In this document: piece after piece, positions 1-14,293 of the stretch
Layout of the letters: the number at the start of each line of letters is the position of its first letter
Position numbering within the stretch: the stretch's first letter is position 1
Assembly: GCA_029204225.1 (NCBI GenBank)
Contig: CM055095.1
Coordinates: forward strand, 25,650,503-25,714,502
DNA from: Diphasiastrum complanatum
Taxonomy: Eukaryota; Streptophyta; Lycopodiopsida; Lycopodiales; Lycopodiaceae
Direction of reading: 5' to 3'
DNA: 64,000 bases
Program-made: the position numbers and the translations under genes
The notes under the pieces: generated by a model
What the model was told of the DNA's origin: nothing
What the model saw: only the letters and a program-made list of their open reading frames with translations
The model's database searches: none

Positions 1-424
1 TCAATGATCATCATGTTCGAGACCAACTACCACTTGCATTGGCTGGTAAGCCAACAACAGGTGCTACAAAATAAGATCAAGCACCAGGACCAGGAAATTG
101 CCTAGCAAAAAAAATTGGTAAAAAAAAAAAAAAAAGACAGAAGAAATAAAATCTGCGATGGCCGAGCAGATTGTAAAATTGGAAGAGGTTCAACAGCAAC
201 CTAAGCACAAGATGTCCCAGATCGACCAAACACGAGATGGATCGTCTGACGTAATGATAGTTGTTGTTCCTCTGGTCAAGCCCAAATATATATAGTTTCA
301 AACTCCACAAGCTTCAACCATCCGGAAGGAGAAATATGTACGGTTGATCCAATAAAGAGAAGCCAAAAAAAGAAATTTTGAGAACGTTGTAGCCAAATAA
401 GCAAAGATCATCCTTGAGTCCCAC

Positions 425-1179
425 ATGCAGCTAGAAGAAATGACGAGGTCTACAGCAAGTCTTGGACAGGTGAGCCAACTTTGGGACACGGCGTGCAAGG
501 CCCAAGCAGGTATCTCTAACAAAAAACCAAGGGATGATGATGGAGCAGATAATAACGACGGACAAACCTATCAGACGGATGGTAGTTCGGGTTCGGACGA
601 CCAGAGAGGTAAGGCTGCTTCTGGAGCTTTTTACCTTCCCCCTCCTACCTACAAACCCCCTTCAGACGATGAGCCGAATATCAGTATGTTGCCTTATATA
701 GCAAGGCATACCACTACGACATCCACCACTATTGCATCAACAAATGTCAACGCTACTATAGAAATGATGCTCAATGAGTTCAAGAAACTCGGGAAGAACC
801 AGCAGAAATAGATGGAAAAGTTGTAGTCACAATTTGATGAGAAGATCAAAGCATTGGAAGATTTCCATGGACAAGCGAACAAGGAACCTGAGAAGTTTGC
901 AAAGACTTTTCTACCAGGAAAAATGTCTGGTGTTCTATTTGTACAGGAAATCACACAGTGAATGAGTGTCCTCAATTGAAAAAATGAATGGAAATCAGTA
1001 TATGCCATTTGTGTAATTCGCCTGATCATGAGACTGCTTTTTGCAACTTCAATCTTCGGATAATTCAGCAACGGTATGTCCAGATGGGATATCGAAAACC
1101 ACTTTATGGAGGAAATTCAGCAAAAAAACATGATAAGTGGTTCCATCTTCCACTTGCTTGTCTTTCTCCACCTAGGTGA
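425..1179 (+). pseudogene. Ty3/gypsy gag remnant with two zinc knuckles (element F)
   Basis: This is a nucleocapsid-type gag remnant. A 128-codon open frame from 425 is acidic and Ser/Thr/Pro-rich. In a shifted frame lie two zinc knuckles: CSICTGNHTVNEC at 931-969 (spacing CX2CX3HX4C) and CHLCNSPDHETAFC at 1003-1044 (CX2CX4HX4C). A TGA separates the knuckles, and the frame changes between 811 and 930, so no intact protein can be made. Tandem knuckles with the same unusual CX3H first spacing recur in element G5 near 49.3 kb, so the two are probably the same gypsy lineage. The remnant is cut off near 1,170, where the opposite-strand copia A begins. What lies before 425 is short broken frames and a poly-A tract at 122-135. 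The family call is inference from the knuckles; no protease or RT is attached. Confidence 0.55.
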
Positions 1180-2176
1180 GTCTCCTTGGCTCAGATTTCT
1201 CTCTCATGAATCTCCTTGGTGTGATTTCTTGAAGATCCTCCTTCTCAAGCCTCGACCCCAACATATCTTGATTAGCATCAAGATTGATAATTTTAGATTC
1301 ATCATGAGATGACTTGATCTTGACCCCTTCCAAGTTAAACTTGTGATCTTCATGGAAGATCACATCTCTACTCACAATGATCTTGATTGTAGAGAGAATG
1401 AAGACTCTATAGGCTTTCTTGGATGGTAAATATCCAATCATAACTCCTTTGATTGAACTAGGATCTTTCTTCTTCCTTGTCTCTAAAGGCACATGCACAA
1501 AACAAATGCAACCAAAGATCCTAAGACCTACCTTAGGCTTTTCCTTGTACAACATCTCATATGATGATTTTCCTCCAAAAGCAAGATTAGGAAGCCTATT
1601 ACAAAGGTAATTAGCACAAGAAATTGCTTCTCCCCAAAAATCTTTTGGAAGAGATGCCTCTAGTCTAATTGCTTTTGCACATTCACATAGAATTCTATTT
1701 TTTCTTTCAACAACCGCATTTTGTTGGGGAGAATAAGAACATGTAAACTTTCTCCTCATTCCCTCTTGCTCACAATGCAAATTAAATTTGTTGGAGATGT
1801 ACTCCCCTCCAATATCACATCTCAAAGCTTTCAACTTACAAGAAAATTGCTTTTCAACTAAAGCTTTGAACTTGAGAAAGATATCCAAGAGATACACCCA
1901 AGGAAATCTTGTGTAATCATCTATGAAAGTTACAAAGCAAGTTGTTCCTCCTTTGCTCTTGGAAGAGGAGAAGTGGACATCCGAGTGCACAAGCTCAAGA
2001 GGATGATGAGTCTTGATGTTGGATCTTGGAAGAGGTCCTCTATGAGATTTTGCCATTGCACAAGCTTCACAAGGTTGAAGCTCCTTTTTCATAGACGTTG
2101 GTAATCCAATAGCTTTTTCTTCTTTGACCATACATGTCATGGCCTCGAAATTGGGGCAGCCCAATCTCTTGTCCAA
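1172..2176 (-). pseudogene. copia integrase (element A)
   Basis: An open frame of 334 codons holds the copia integrase. The pre-integrase finger tail CEACAMAKSHRG is near residues 36-47. The rve catalytic core follows, with the first Asp in HSDVHF, the second in RCDIGGEY and the Glu in VVERKNR. Exactly 35 residues separate the second Asp from the Glu, the classic D-D-35-E spacing. The conserved tail (YLCNRLPN, IFGCICFVHVP) comes next. The protein would cut 3' ends and join element cDNA to host DNA in a nuclear preintegration complex. All three catalytic residues are present, so the domain itself looks intact, but it is separated by a frameshift from protease and has no RT behind it. The frame ends where the element is truncated. 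Confidence 0.85.
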
Positions 2177-2700
2177 ATCTAGATCCTCTAGCTATCACTT
2201 CACTCTCCCTCTTGATTACACATGTGTCAACATCAAATTTGACATCTAAACCATCATCAAACAATTGACCACTAATGAGATTTTTTGTTACCTTTGGTAC
2301 ATAGAGAACATCATAAGACACAAGGTTTTTGATGATGCTACACTTAATGGAATGCATCCTATTCCTTCAATCCTACAATCAACATCATTTCATGTATACA
2401 TTGACCTTTTAGTACCCTCATATGGCATGAGACTAGTGAATGAACTCCTAGAACTAGACATGTGGGAACTGGCCCCACTATCTATCCACCACAATTTCTC
2501 ACTCTTGAAGTGGGAAGAAGAAAACCTTGACATCATCAAATCATCCTCCCTATCACAATCATTACCATCACTATCTTTCTCATTAGTAAGGTTATCTTGA
2601 TTGAATTGGGTCTTTTTCTTGAAGCAATTTGAAGCGTAATGGCCTTTCTTTTCACAAAAGAAACACTTGATCTCTGACTTGTTCTTCCTTCCACTAGATG
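2067..2700 (-). pseudogene. copia zinc knuckle, protease and pre-integrase (element A)
   Basis: Three pieces lie in different frames. A CX2CX4HX4C knuckle (CFFCEKKGHYASNC) is at 2624-2665. The retropepsin active site WWIDSGASSHM is centred on 2468-2482 with the catalytic Asp intact. The segment VLYVPKVTKNLISG, typical of the region after protease, falls in the frame at 2067-2357. Frameshifts and stops lie between them. In a working element this region releases Gag, protease, integrase and RT from the polyprotein. The frame changes show it is not translated as one product now. Confidence 0.75.
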
Positions 2701-2979
2701 TTGTAGCTTGTGAGGAATGATCCTCATCTCCATCTTTGGCCTTGTCCTTGTCCTTCTTGAAGTGCTGTTGTTGTTGTTGTCCTTTTCCCCTTCATTTTGG
2801 TTTGTTCTTAGTGAAGAGTGCTTTGTCCTCTCCACCATCCTTCAAAGAAAGTTTGTTGATCCTCAATAGCTTGTTCTTTTGCCTACATTCGTCGACAATG
2901 AGAATACCTTGCAATGCCTCCAAGCTTGGAAGCTCCTCTTGGATTGCATAAGTTTGAACAATATTTTCAAATTCATCTC

Positions 2980-3443
2980 TTAATCCATTAAGATTACTTG
3001 CACTAATTCATTTTGATTGACATGGTTTCCTATGCAATCAAACTCTCTATGAAGATCTTTCACTCTCATGACAAAATTTGAGGCACTCTCATGACTCTTT
3101 TGGTAGCTTTGAAAGATTTGGTTTCTTAGTGTGAGCAATCTAGATGTGTTCTTTGCCTCATAAATGGCTCTAAGAGTGTCCCATGCGTCCTTGGCCGAGG
3201 TGCATGAGCTAATCCCCCACAACACTTCATTTGACACATTCATTTTGATACAATGTAGGCCATCCTTGCCCTCTTGTATTTTTGGACTTCTGGGCACACT
3301 TGTGCTTCCTCCTCAAGTCGAAGCACTATTTCCATCACATATTGGAGGACCAAAATTGACTCCATCCTCACCTTCCAGATGGCATAATTGGAGGTGGTTT
3401 ATCTCTCTCCTTGCTCCAAGAGTAGGGAACCCATGGAAGCCAT
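2980..3443 (-). pseudogene. copia gag, UBN2-type (element A)
   Basis: The likely start is the ATG at 3443 (reads MASMGSLLLEQGER), followed by an NYAIWKVRMESIL segment typical of copia Gag N-termini. After at least one frameshift, the frame 3297-2980 carries the UBN2 signature: AKDAWDTLRAIYEAKNTSR, then LLTLRNQIFQSY and VKDLHREFDCIG. Gag forms the virus-like particle in the cytoplasm. An in-frame stop shortly after the start and the shift near 3,300 disable it. Confidence 0.7.
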
Positions 3444-4192
3444 GTTTTCTTGAGAAATTTATTTGTAATGGATCAAGAACAAGTAATGGTGTTGCTTCTC
3501 TCTCAAACAAGGATCTAACAATGATGTCAATCCAATTCCAATTTGAGATCTTTCAATTTCTTTGTGAGACCAATCTCACAAGTGGTGTCAACCTTCTTCA
3601 ATCTAGATCTTGCTTCTCTCCAATGGTGAAGTACTCCAAGATTTTGAGCCAACTCCCTCCAAGAGCTTCAAAACACTTAAAAAACACTCAAGGACTCCAC
3701 AAACTACTCAAACACAATGTACTTGATAGTATGTGGCTATGGCAAAAAAATCTCATCTAGATTGACCCTAGACTAGATTGATGATGAAAAATCAAGAGTT
3801 TTTGACGATCTAAGCTAGATGTGAGCCAGCCTTGGCATGTCCACCAGGTGGGTGCCCTACCACCTTCATTTGAATGCCAAAAACTCTCCCAATACAACTC
3901 CTTTTGGCTTGAGATTAATTGCATCACAAACTAGACTTTACTAGCTTAACAACAAGCAATCATACACTAGATTTGGATCTACCTTGAAGAAACACCAACC
4001 ATTCAAATTTAGGGATCTCACACATATATGAGCATAGCATTCCGTACAATACCCAAGTTGGATCAAATCAATGTCATTTTGATCCCTCTTGATCCAAAAA
4101 TCCCTTAGATTGCTACTGAGATCCTACTATGCTCTCAAATCCGAGTTTTCAAGCAATTTCTCATCAAGCTTGATGCATGCAATCCATCCTTA

Positions 4193-4209
4193 GGCTAGAT
4201 CTGATACCA
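4193..4209 (-). other. primer binding site, element A
   Basis: On the minus strand this reads TGGTATCAGATCTAGCC, matching the 3' end of plant initiator Met-tRNA at its first ten bases. It lies directly after the LTR-like sequence, as expected for minus-strand DNA priming. Confidence 0.75.
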
Positions 4210-4390
4210 TGTCAACATTTTCACACGCGTGGAGACTTCCAAAACAATGTGATTGATCTACTAAGGTTTGTGTGACTGCACATGGAATCTATCTCTTGAT
4301 TGATGCAAGCAATCTAGCTAGACAATGTCAAGGCAAGGCATGCGTCCACAATCCAAAATTATCATTCACATAATGAGGGAACACTTGACA
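4210..4390 (-). repeat. putative short LTR of copia A
   Basis: The stretch next to the primer site is bounded by perfect inverted termini: TGTCAA at 4210 and TTGACA ending at 4390. At 181 bp it would be a short copia LTR. There is no second copy in the window to prove it, so the outer boundary is inferred from the termini alone. Confidence 0.45.
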
Positions 4391-7289
<2,899 letters not shown>

Positions 7290-7386
7290 CCTAGATGTTG
7301 ACATAGTCTATGTTATAGCTAGCAACAGCTAACTTCTTCAAATTTACAAAAACTTCAATATCAATGGCACCATCAAATACTTTATC

Positions 7387-8327
7387 TTAAACAAAGTGGT
7401 AATGTATCTCAATGTGCTTACTTCGAGCATGTAAAACTGGATTTTTGGCAAGTTGAATGCAGCTTTGGTTATCACAAGATATAGTAGTCGCATCCACCTC
7501 TGGTTGGCCTAAATCCATATGCAATCTACATAACCATACCGCTTCTTGTGGGGCATTGTTGAGAACATGGTGCTCAGCTTTTGTCGAAGATAGAGTTACT
7601 ATTTTTAGACTATAGTGCATCAACCCTAAGTCGCTCATGTCAAAAGCATTGTATAAACATGATTTCATCTGATCTATTAGAATATGACTACTTCTAGTTA
7701 TAATCAAATCATCAATATATAATACAATGAACACAATATTTGAACCACGTTGTAGATTTTCAGTACTCTTTGCCATCCCCTTTCATTTGAAATATTATAT
7801 GATGCAAGAGTACCATGCTTGTCGTGCTTGCTTCAATCCATAGATCGCTTTGTTGAGCTTGCACACCAAGTGTTCTTTTCCTGGCTCAATAAATCCTGGA
7901 GGTTGTACCAAGTACACCTCATCAAACACTCCATTAAGAAAAGCAGATTATACCATCCATCTGTTGGATCTTCCAACCATAAAAAGTAGAAATGGCAAAC
8001 ATATGCTCATCCACTCCATACTTGACCTTGTAAACCCATTTGTAAGAGATAAGTGTCTTACCACTTACCATCAGGTAGCGCAACCAGGTCCCACGTCTCG
8101 TTCTTCATTATGGTTTTCATTTTTGTCTCCATAGCTGCTTGCCATTCCTTCTGCTCATTTGCTTTGTCAAAAAGATTCGGTTCCTGAGCCTTGAGCAATG
8201 TACCCATCAAAGCTAGGTTCATCTCTAGCCTTTGAGGGAATTTTTGAGCCCTTGTAGACCTCTTGAGCTCTCTCTGTTCATGAGATTCGAGATTCTCTCC
8301 CTTCGCCATGTTACATGTTACCTTCAA
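7387..8327 (-). pseudogene. copia reverse transcriptase and RNase H (element E)
   Basis: The RT part begins with the EWQAAMETKMKTIMKNETWDLV block in the frame from 8327. It continues through broken frames containing GWKIQQMD and YGLKQA, and reaches the catalytic motif LYIDDLIIT near 7,700. Directly after DLGLMHYSLKI the frame jumps to VTLSSTKAEH, which belongs to RNase H. A stretch that normally holds the RT thumb and connection, roughly 150 residues in related copies, has been deleted without breaking the frame. The RNase H tail (CDNQSCIQLAKNPV, ARSKHIEIHYHFV) ends in a stop where relatives continue with the RNase H C-terminus. A second deletion joins YKVKYGVDEH to FAISTFYGWK. The enzyme cannot be functional. 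Confidence 0.8.
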
Positions 8328-9260
8328 CTACCATTTGGGTAACCGCCTTGGAGTCTCAGCTTCGATTTTCTCTTTTTCTCCTATATCTTCCGCATCCAAG
8401 TCAACTTCATGCTTTACTTTCCCATGTGCTCCATCATGCTCATGCTTTTCCATCTCATCAAAAATTGCATCCTTGGATAGGGATGCCTTAGCCTTCTCAC
8501 CATAGCCAAGAGAAATGCACTTACCAATCTTTGCGTCAAGTTTCCTCCTTTTTTCATTAGGACTATGAGCATAACCATCACAACCAAAAACCCTCAAATG
8601 AGAAATATTGGGTTTCTTTCCAGTAAATGCTTCATAAGGCGTCATACCTTCCACTAAATTCGTAAGACATGTCATGATATGAGTTGTTGTGCTGCAAGCT
8701 TATGCCCAAAAAGTATTTCGAAGGCCTTTTCTTTTGAGCATTGCCTAGCCATCTCCATGATTGCCCTGTTCTTGTTTTCCTCAACTTCGTCTTGATGCAG
8801 TAAGGAGTTGTATTTTGCCTCTTGATTTCTTGTTCCCTACAAAAGTCAAAAAATATTCACACCTCCATCAAATTTCAACGTGTTGATGTAGCATCATGTT
8901 TGCTTTTCCACCAAAGCCTTAAATTCTCTAAACTTTGCAAATGCATCAGATTTCTTGCTTATGAAGTAAATCCACCTACATATATTATAATCATCAATAA
9001 AAGTGCTGAAATAGTAATAGCCACTCAAAGATTTCGTTTGCATAGGTGTGCATAGATCACTATGCACAACATGTACGATCTCATTGGCTCTTCTCGCTCC
9101 ACTCCTGGGAAATATCTCCCTACATTGTTTACTCATAATGCATCCTTTGTAGATTTTCCCTTCAAATGCAATTTCAAGCAAACAAACCACCAAATTATTC
9201 TTCTTCAAAACTTATAGCTTTAACCTATAGGCTTTGAGCACTGATGTGGCCAAACCTTTG
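8328..9260 (-). pseudogene. copia pre-integrase and integrase (element E)
   Basis: The minus frame at 8894-9208 carries the pre-integrase finger remnant and the integrase N-terminal core (VHVVHSDLCTPM, FIDDYNICRWIYF), with the first catalytic Asp in HSD. The frame at 8328-8675 carries the C-terminal part (TPYEAFTGKKPNISHLRVFGCDGYAHSPNEKR). The D-35-E segment between about 8,680 and 8,890 is in broken frames. A WHQRFGHI pre-integrase motif can be read just upstream near 9,250. It is contiguous with the protease on one side and RT on the other, as in all copia elements. Confidence 0.75.
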
Positions 9261-9399
9261 ATGCCAAAGGTCACTTCAACTACCAACTGTGCTTACTATG
9301 GCTTGATCAAATGATTTTGCATTCAATTTATACAACTTGTTTCCATTACCTCTCGCTCTTGTAGCAATCACCTTATAATGATTTTTGATGTCTTTGACA

Positions 9400-10190
9400 A
9401 GACACTTGAAGCTATCAAACTCAGCTTTCAATTATTGATCCGCCATTGTCCCAACTAATAATAGGTTGTTGGCTAAGCTAGGCACAAGGCACATGTTGCA
9501 CATTGTTGATTAGCTTGATCTTCCCGTTTGCAACTTCACCAGTACCACTTGCTTATTTGCTTGACCAACTTCATTCCCATTGTGAAATTCTCTAATTTAT
9601 GAGAGTCGCTTATTCCTTAAAGCATGTGCTTGGATGCTCCACTGTCAATGTACCGGTTGTTCTTAGTTTTTTCACTCATCATTAGCACCATAATGAACAA
9701 GTTCAAGCTAGTGCCTTCATCTTCTTTATACTTGTCCTCATCAAACTGATTGGCGTAATTGATCACTTGCCATTTGCCCTTGCGTTGTGTCATGTCTTGC
9801 TTCTTGAAGCATTCACGCTCCCAATGGCCAGACTTATTGCAATAACAACAATTTCCAAGTTTCTCTTGTTCTAGATTGTCTCATGTTTGGCCTTGATGCC
9901 AATTGATGTGATTTGCCCCATCATTCGATCTCTCTTAAAATTGATTGCATGCAACTCAATCCCAATTGCCTCTTGTCGATTGATTTCTTCCATGACTGAA
10001 TCTGCCACCACAACCTCTTGCAGCAAGAGCTTGATTGAATCCTCTATTGTGCTAGGTCACATTCTCATGGCATTACTCTTTTTGTTGCAACAAACCTTCC
10101 AATTCTTTATAGATGAATAGCCACTCCTATGTAGTTTTTGGCTCCTACCTTGCTTGACTCATTGAGAATGCTCTCACTTAGAGTTTCCAT
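9400..10190 (-). pseudogene. copia gag, zinc knuckle and protease (element E)
   Basis: The ATG at 10190 opens METLSESILNESSK, closely similar to the gag start of copia D. The frame is lost after about 20 codons and most of the UBN2 region is missing. Downstream, CCYCNKSGHWEREC at 9809-9850 is a CX2CX4HX4C knuckle. The protease active site reads RYIDSGASKHM, with its Asp intact, at 9633-9647. Frameshifts separate the pieces. Only the motif order supports the annotation; overall identity was not measured. Confidence 0.65.
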
Positions 10191-10235
10191 TACTACACTT
10201 AGATGAGTCCGGAACACAAAAATGATTGCAAAAAT

Positions 10236-11008
<773 letters not shown>

Positions 11009-11191
11009 ACCTCCTCTTTTTACTATCGTTGCTTGATTTAATTGTTCATGATGGATCCTTGGTTGTGGGTGCCCTACTGATGGCCTCCTAGTTGCACTTT
11101 GTCTCGATCAGAAAACAGTGCACTAATTCAAACATACGCTCTCATAGAAAACTCCAAAAACCTAGCTTTTTCTCAAAGAAAAGCTCATTCT

Positions 11192-12518
11192 TGTTGGAGT
11201 TTAATCTTCTCCTACTCATCCCTTCGCCCCCCTTCATCTCTCAAGAATTCCCTCTCTTATCGCCTACCTACGGTCTGACCGAAGAGCACCGTTAAATCAA
11301 CGTTTACGGAGAAACACGACTGAATCAACTTGTGAAGTGAACAAACCGCAAACCGTAGGGAGTCGTTAAAACTCGTAGGTTACTATCTACGAGCACTTGC
11401 GGAATCTTCAATGGCAACGGAACGTAAAATCTCGTCGACCACCGCAAGTGACCTTCTTACGATCTCCTACAACGGAAAGAGCCGTGACCTATGTCACCGG
11501 GAAATATCTCCGATGAAGTCTGTGAACGAACTCAACTCTCCTCAACCATCTGAAAACATAAGCAACCTACTTACAGTTATCAACGAAGTCGACCAGCGAC
11601 AACGGTTTGCGAGTTCCTGGGATATCAGCCAACGAAGTTGACCAATCTCATCGTTTAGCTCCGTAAGTTATCACTTATGGTTACCAATGAAGGAAGCAAA
11701 CGATCATCGGCTGAACGAACGACTGCGGACAATATTACAACCACAACGGGCCCAACATCCTTCCACCACGACACATACGGTATGTACGTTACTCTGTACT
11801 TCTCCTCCTTCACAACTCTCCAATAACATATCTATGGATCTTGTTTAAACGGCTGTTAATCATCTTGTAAACTGTAATCACAATAAATCAAAAGACTCTA
11901 ACAGCTATATGTATGTATCTAAGCGAAGAGGAGTTAGAAAATCAGAAAGTCAGAGTGTGAGTTGAACAATCTGTAAATGCACAGAGCGATCAAACGACCA
12001 AAAGGTCTTAAGTAGGTAGCTCCTTAGAGTTAGTGATTTATACACAAAGAGAGAGAGATCTAGAACTGTAGCTATTGCTTTGAGTCTGCAAGTAGGAGCA
12101 CGCGCTTATCAGCGCTATTGCATTGTGTTCCGATTCCTTTTATATATATTCACTACTGTTCAATCTTTACGTTCTTGTTGAATGCATTTGTCTCTCACTC
12201 TCTTACACACAAACACGGTTATCAGAAGCAGAGGATCGCACGGCTGTCCAAGACACCTAATGTTTCGCAATCCTTCTGGTATGGCAGTTTAAAACTCCTT
12301 TTCTGATAACCTAAAAGAACAAGCTCTTAACTCCGTTCTCCAAGCAATCCACGTTCCTGAATTCGTAGCTATTACTGTGTTCATAGTCTTCATTGTTTTT
12401 TCTTACTGTTGGTAGAGACATTTTTCATCGTAATCGTCTCTCGTGTTCTACTTCCGTCACGGCTTCGCTGCAGTCGCAATCAATCGTAGACCAAGCAGAC
12501 CACCATCATACACCAATA
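11192..12518 (+). repeat. 5' LTR of copia B1
   Basis: Begins TGTTGGAGTTTAATC and matches the 3' LTR at 15830 almost throughout, but lacks about 60 bp present near 15,885-15,945. The 3' edge is uncertain by a few bases: shared sequence is firm to 12,512, and the last six bases CCAATA correspond to CTAGCA in the other LTR. It contains repeated CAACGAAGT phrases that could be promoter elements. Confidence 0.85.
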
Positions 12519-12522
12519 GAAG

Positions 12523-12534
12523 TGGTATCAAAGC
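12523..12534 (+). other. primer binding site, element B1
   Basis: TGGTATCAAAGC, complementary to Met-tRNA 3' sequence, a few bases after the 5' LTR. Confidence 0.8.
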
Positions 12535-12613
12535 ATTGGTTTAGTGGTTTACTAGAGTCCCGGATCTTTTTTCAAAAGCTATTCTAAGTTGTTTGTGTAT
12601 AATTTCGATCACT

Positions 12614-14044
12614 ATGGAAGGCACCTCAGAGATCCGCTTGATCCTAACACTCAGAATGAGTGAAGGCACCTCAGTTAGTGACCATCTGAACGAGTTCAAA
12701 CAATTGCTGAACCAAATGGCTGCAATAGGTTCTCCTATCTTAGAAGAAGACTCTACCATGTCTCTTCTTGCCAGTCTTCCATCCTCCTACGCTAATTTAG
12801 TGTTGCTTCTGAGCAATACCCCTGCGTTGTCTCTCCAAAAATTGACAGCAAGTTTGTTGCAGGAAGAAGTTAGGAGGAAAAGCTTGTCCACATCTACGAG
12901 TACCAAATCCATAGCATTCTATTCAAACAAGCAGCAATCCAAGAAGAAAAAAGACTTCAAGGATAAGAAGACAAAGGCAAAACAGCCAGCAACATTACAA
13001 CCACAACATCAACATCACAACCAATCATCGTCCAAGACCAAATTATTTTGCAGATATTGCAAAAGAACCAACCACGACATCAAGGACTGTCGCATCCTCA
13101 AGCACAATGAAGCAAAGAAGAAGATGCAGCAACACCAAGAAGGCAACTGTGACACAGTCAGAGGATCTCAAGATGAAGAGAAGGCGCTGATGGTACAAGA
13201 TCAATCCAGTAGAGATGCCCATCAATGGTATCTCGATTCAGGTGCTTCTCGGCACATGACGCCATGCAAGGAACTCTTCTCGACACTCACAGCTACAGAA
13301 TCAAAGTACATTTTGTTTGGTGACTCCAGGTCACACCAAGTTGAAGGCCAAGGGTCTATTCAATTGCAGTTCTCTAATGACATCACTAGACAGCTCAATG
13401 GAGTACTTTATGTACCCAAACTAACAAAGAACCTTTTATCTATTAGCAAGATCACAGATCAGAGCTATAGAGCTTTGTTCACTGCTAGGCGATGTACTAT
13501 TTTAGATGAGAACTCAAAGGAAATCCTTTCTGCTTACAGAGAAGGAAATTTGTACATACTGAGTCACGATGTTGCACTTTCTGTGAGTTGTTCAAATGCT
13601 AATTTATGGCATCAAAGATTAGGTCATCTAAACATGCGTTCAATCTTGTATATGCATCACAATAAAATGGTCAAGGACATGAATATAATTGCTGTCACCA
13701 CAGCTAATCAGACTATCTGTGAAAATTGTCTACTAGGGAAACAACCTAGAACGAGATTTCCTAGAGGACAAGCCAAAAGGGCAAAGTCCATCTTGTCACT
13801 GATACACAGTGACTTGTGTGGCCCTATGAGCATACCTTCATTAGGTCAAGCTCTATATTTTATCACATTCATTGATGATTACTCCCGATTTGCCAAAGTT
13901 ATGTTCATAAAGAACAAGTCAGAAGCATTTCGTTGCTTCAAAGACTTCAAGCAATACGTTGAGAATCAAGCTGGTCAGAGGATCAAGGCCGCAGAAGCAA
14001 CCAATACAAGAGACTGCCATAGCAGCTCCACCTTCCATCGATAG
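12614..14044 (+). pseudogene. copia gag, protease and partial integrase (element B1)
   Basis: The start is the ATG at 12614 (MEGTSEIRLI). Compared with the gag of element C, about 100 codons after EIRLI are missing without loss of frame, so much of the UBN2 domain is gone. Then come the zinc knuckle CRYCKRTNHDIKDC near 13,050-13,090, protease WYLDSGASRHM at about 13,230-13,260, pre-integrase WHQRLGHLNMRS with CENCLLGKQ, and the integrase start HSDLCGPM and FITFIDDYSRF. At about 13,990 the integrase is cut: QAGQRIK is followed by linker sequence instead of the RSDSGGEY block kept in B2. The second catalytic Asp and the Glu are therefore lost. A stop ends the frame at 14,044. The length and openness of the frame show the copy decayed mainly by deletion. 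Confidence 0.85.
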
Positions 14045-14293
14045 ACTATGACCTACGACTGTTCAAACAACGGAGTTCGTCCCAATGGCTCCACTTACCG
14101 CAAAATACTACGATCCCAGTCATTCACCAAGGAGAATCATCTGATCAAGCACCTACAGTTCGAAGATCTGTGAGACAACGACAGCAGCCTGACCGCTTCA
14201 TCCCTCAGACTTTCATCAGTCATGACGAACCTGCCACCATAGCAAAAAAAAAAAGCACTGTCAAGGCCCAATGCAGACAAATGGAAAGCTGCC

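Larger units (their letters stand above)
1172..4390 (-). mobile_element. Ty1/copia retrotransposon A, 3'-truncated
   Basis: Read from high to low coordinates, the order is LTR, Met-tRNA primer site, gag (UBN2 type), zinc knuckle, aspartic protease, pre-integrase and integrase. That order, with integrase before RT, defines Ty1/copia. RT, RNase H and the 3' LTR are absent: the element stops after the integrase C-terminal region at 1,172 and abuts gypsy remnant F. Frameshifts split gag from protease and protease from integrase. The integrase frame itself is long and clean, so this copy is not very old. Confidence 0.85.
7290..10235 (-). mobile_element. Ty1/copia retrotransposon E, decayed
   Basis: In minus-strand order: gag start at 10,190, zinc knuckle 9809-9850, protease DSGAS at 9633-9647, pre-integrase, integrase, RT and RNase H. 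The gag start and leader (ACTCTAAGTGAG after the ATG, CTCATCTA before it) match copia D at 35.56 kb, so D and E are one family. Several internal deletions and many stops are present. No LTR was found at either end. Confidence 0.8.

Noticed and set aside
11411-11641. 76-codon ORF inside the B1 LTR, with a counterpart at 16091-16273
   Set aside because: Most differences between the two LTR copies change the amino acid and one copy is frameshifted, so there is no sign of protein selection.
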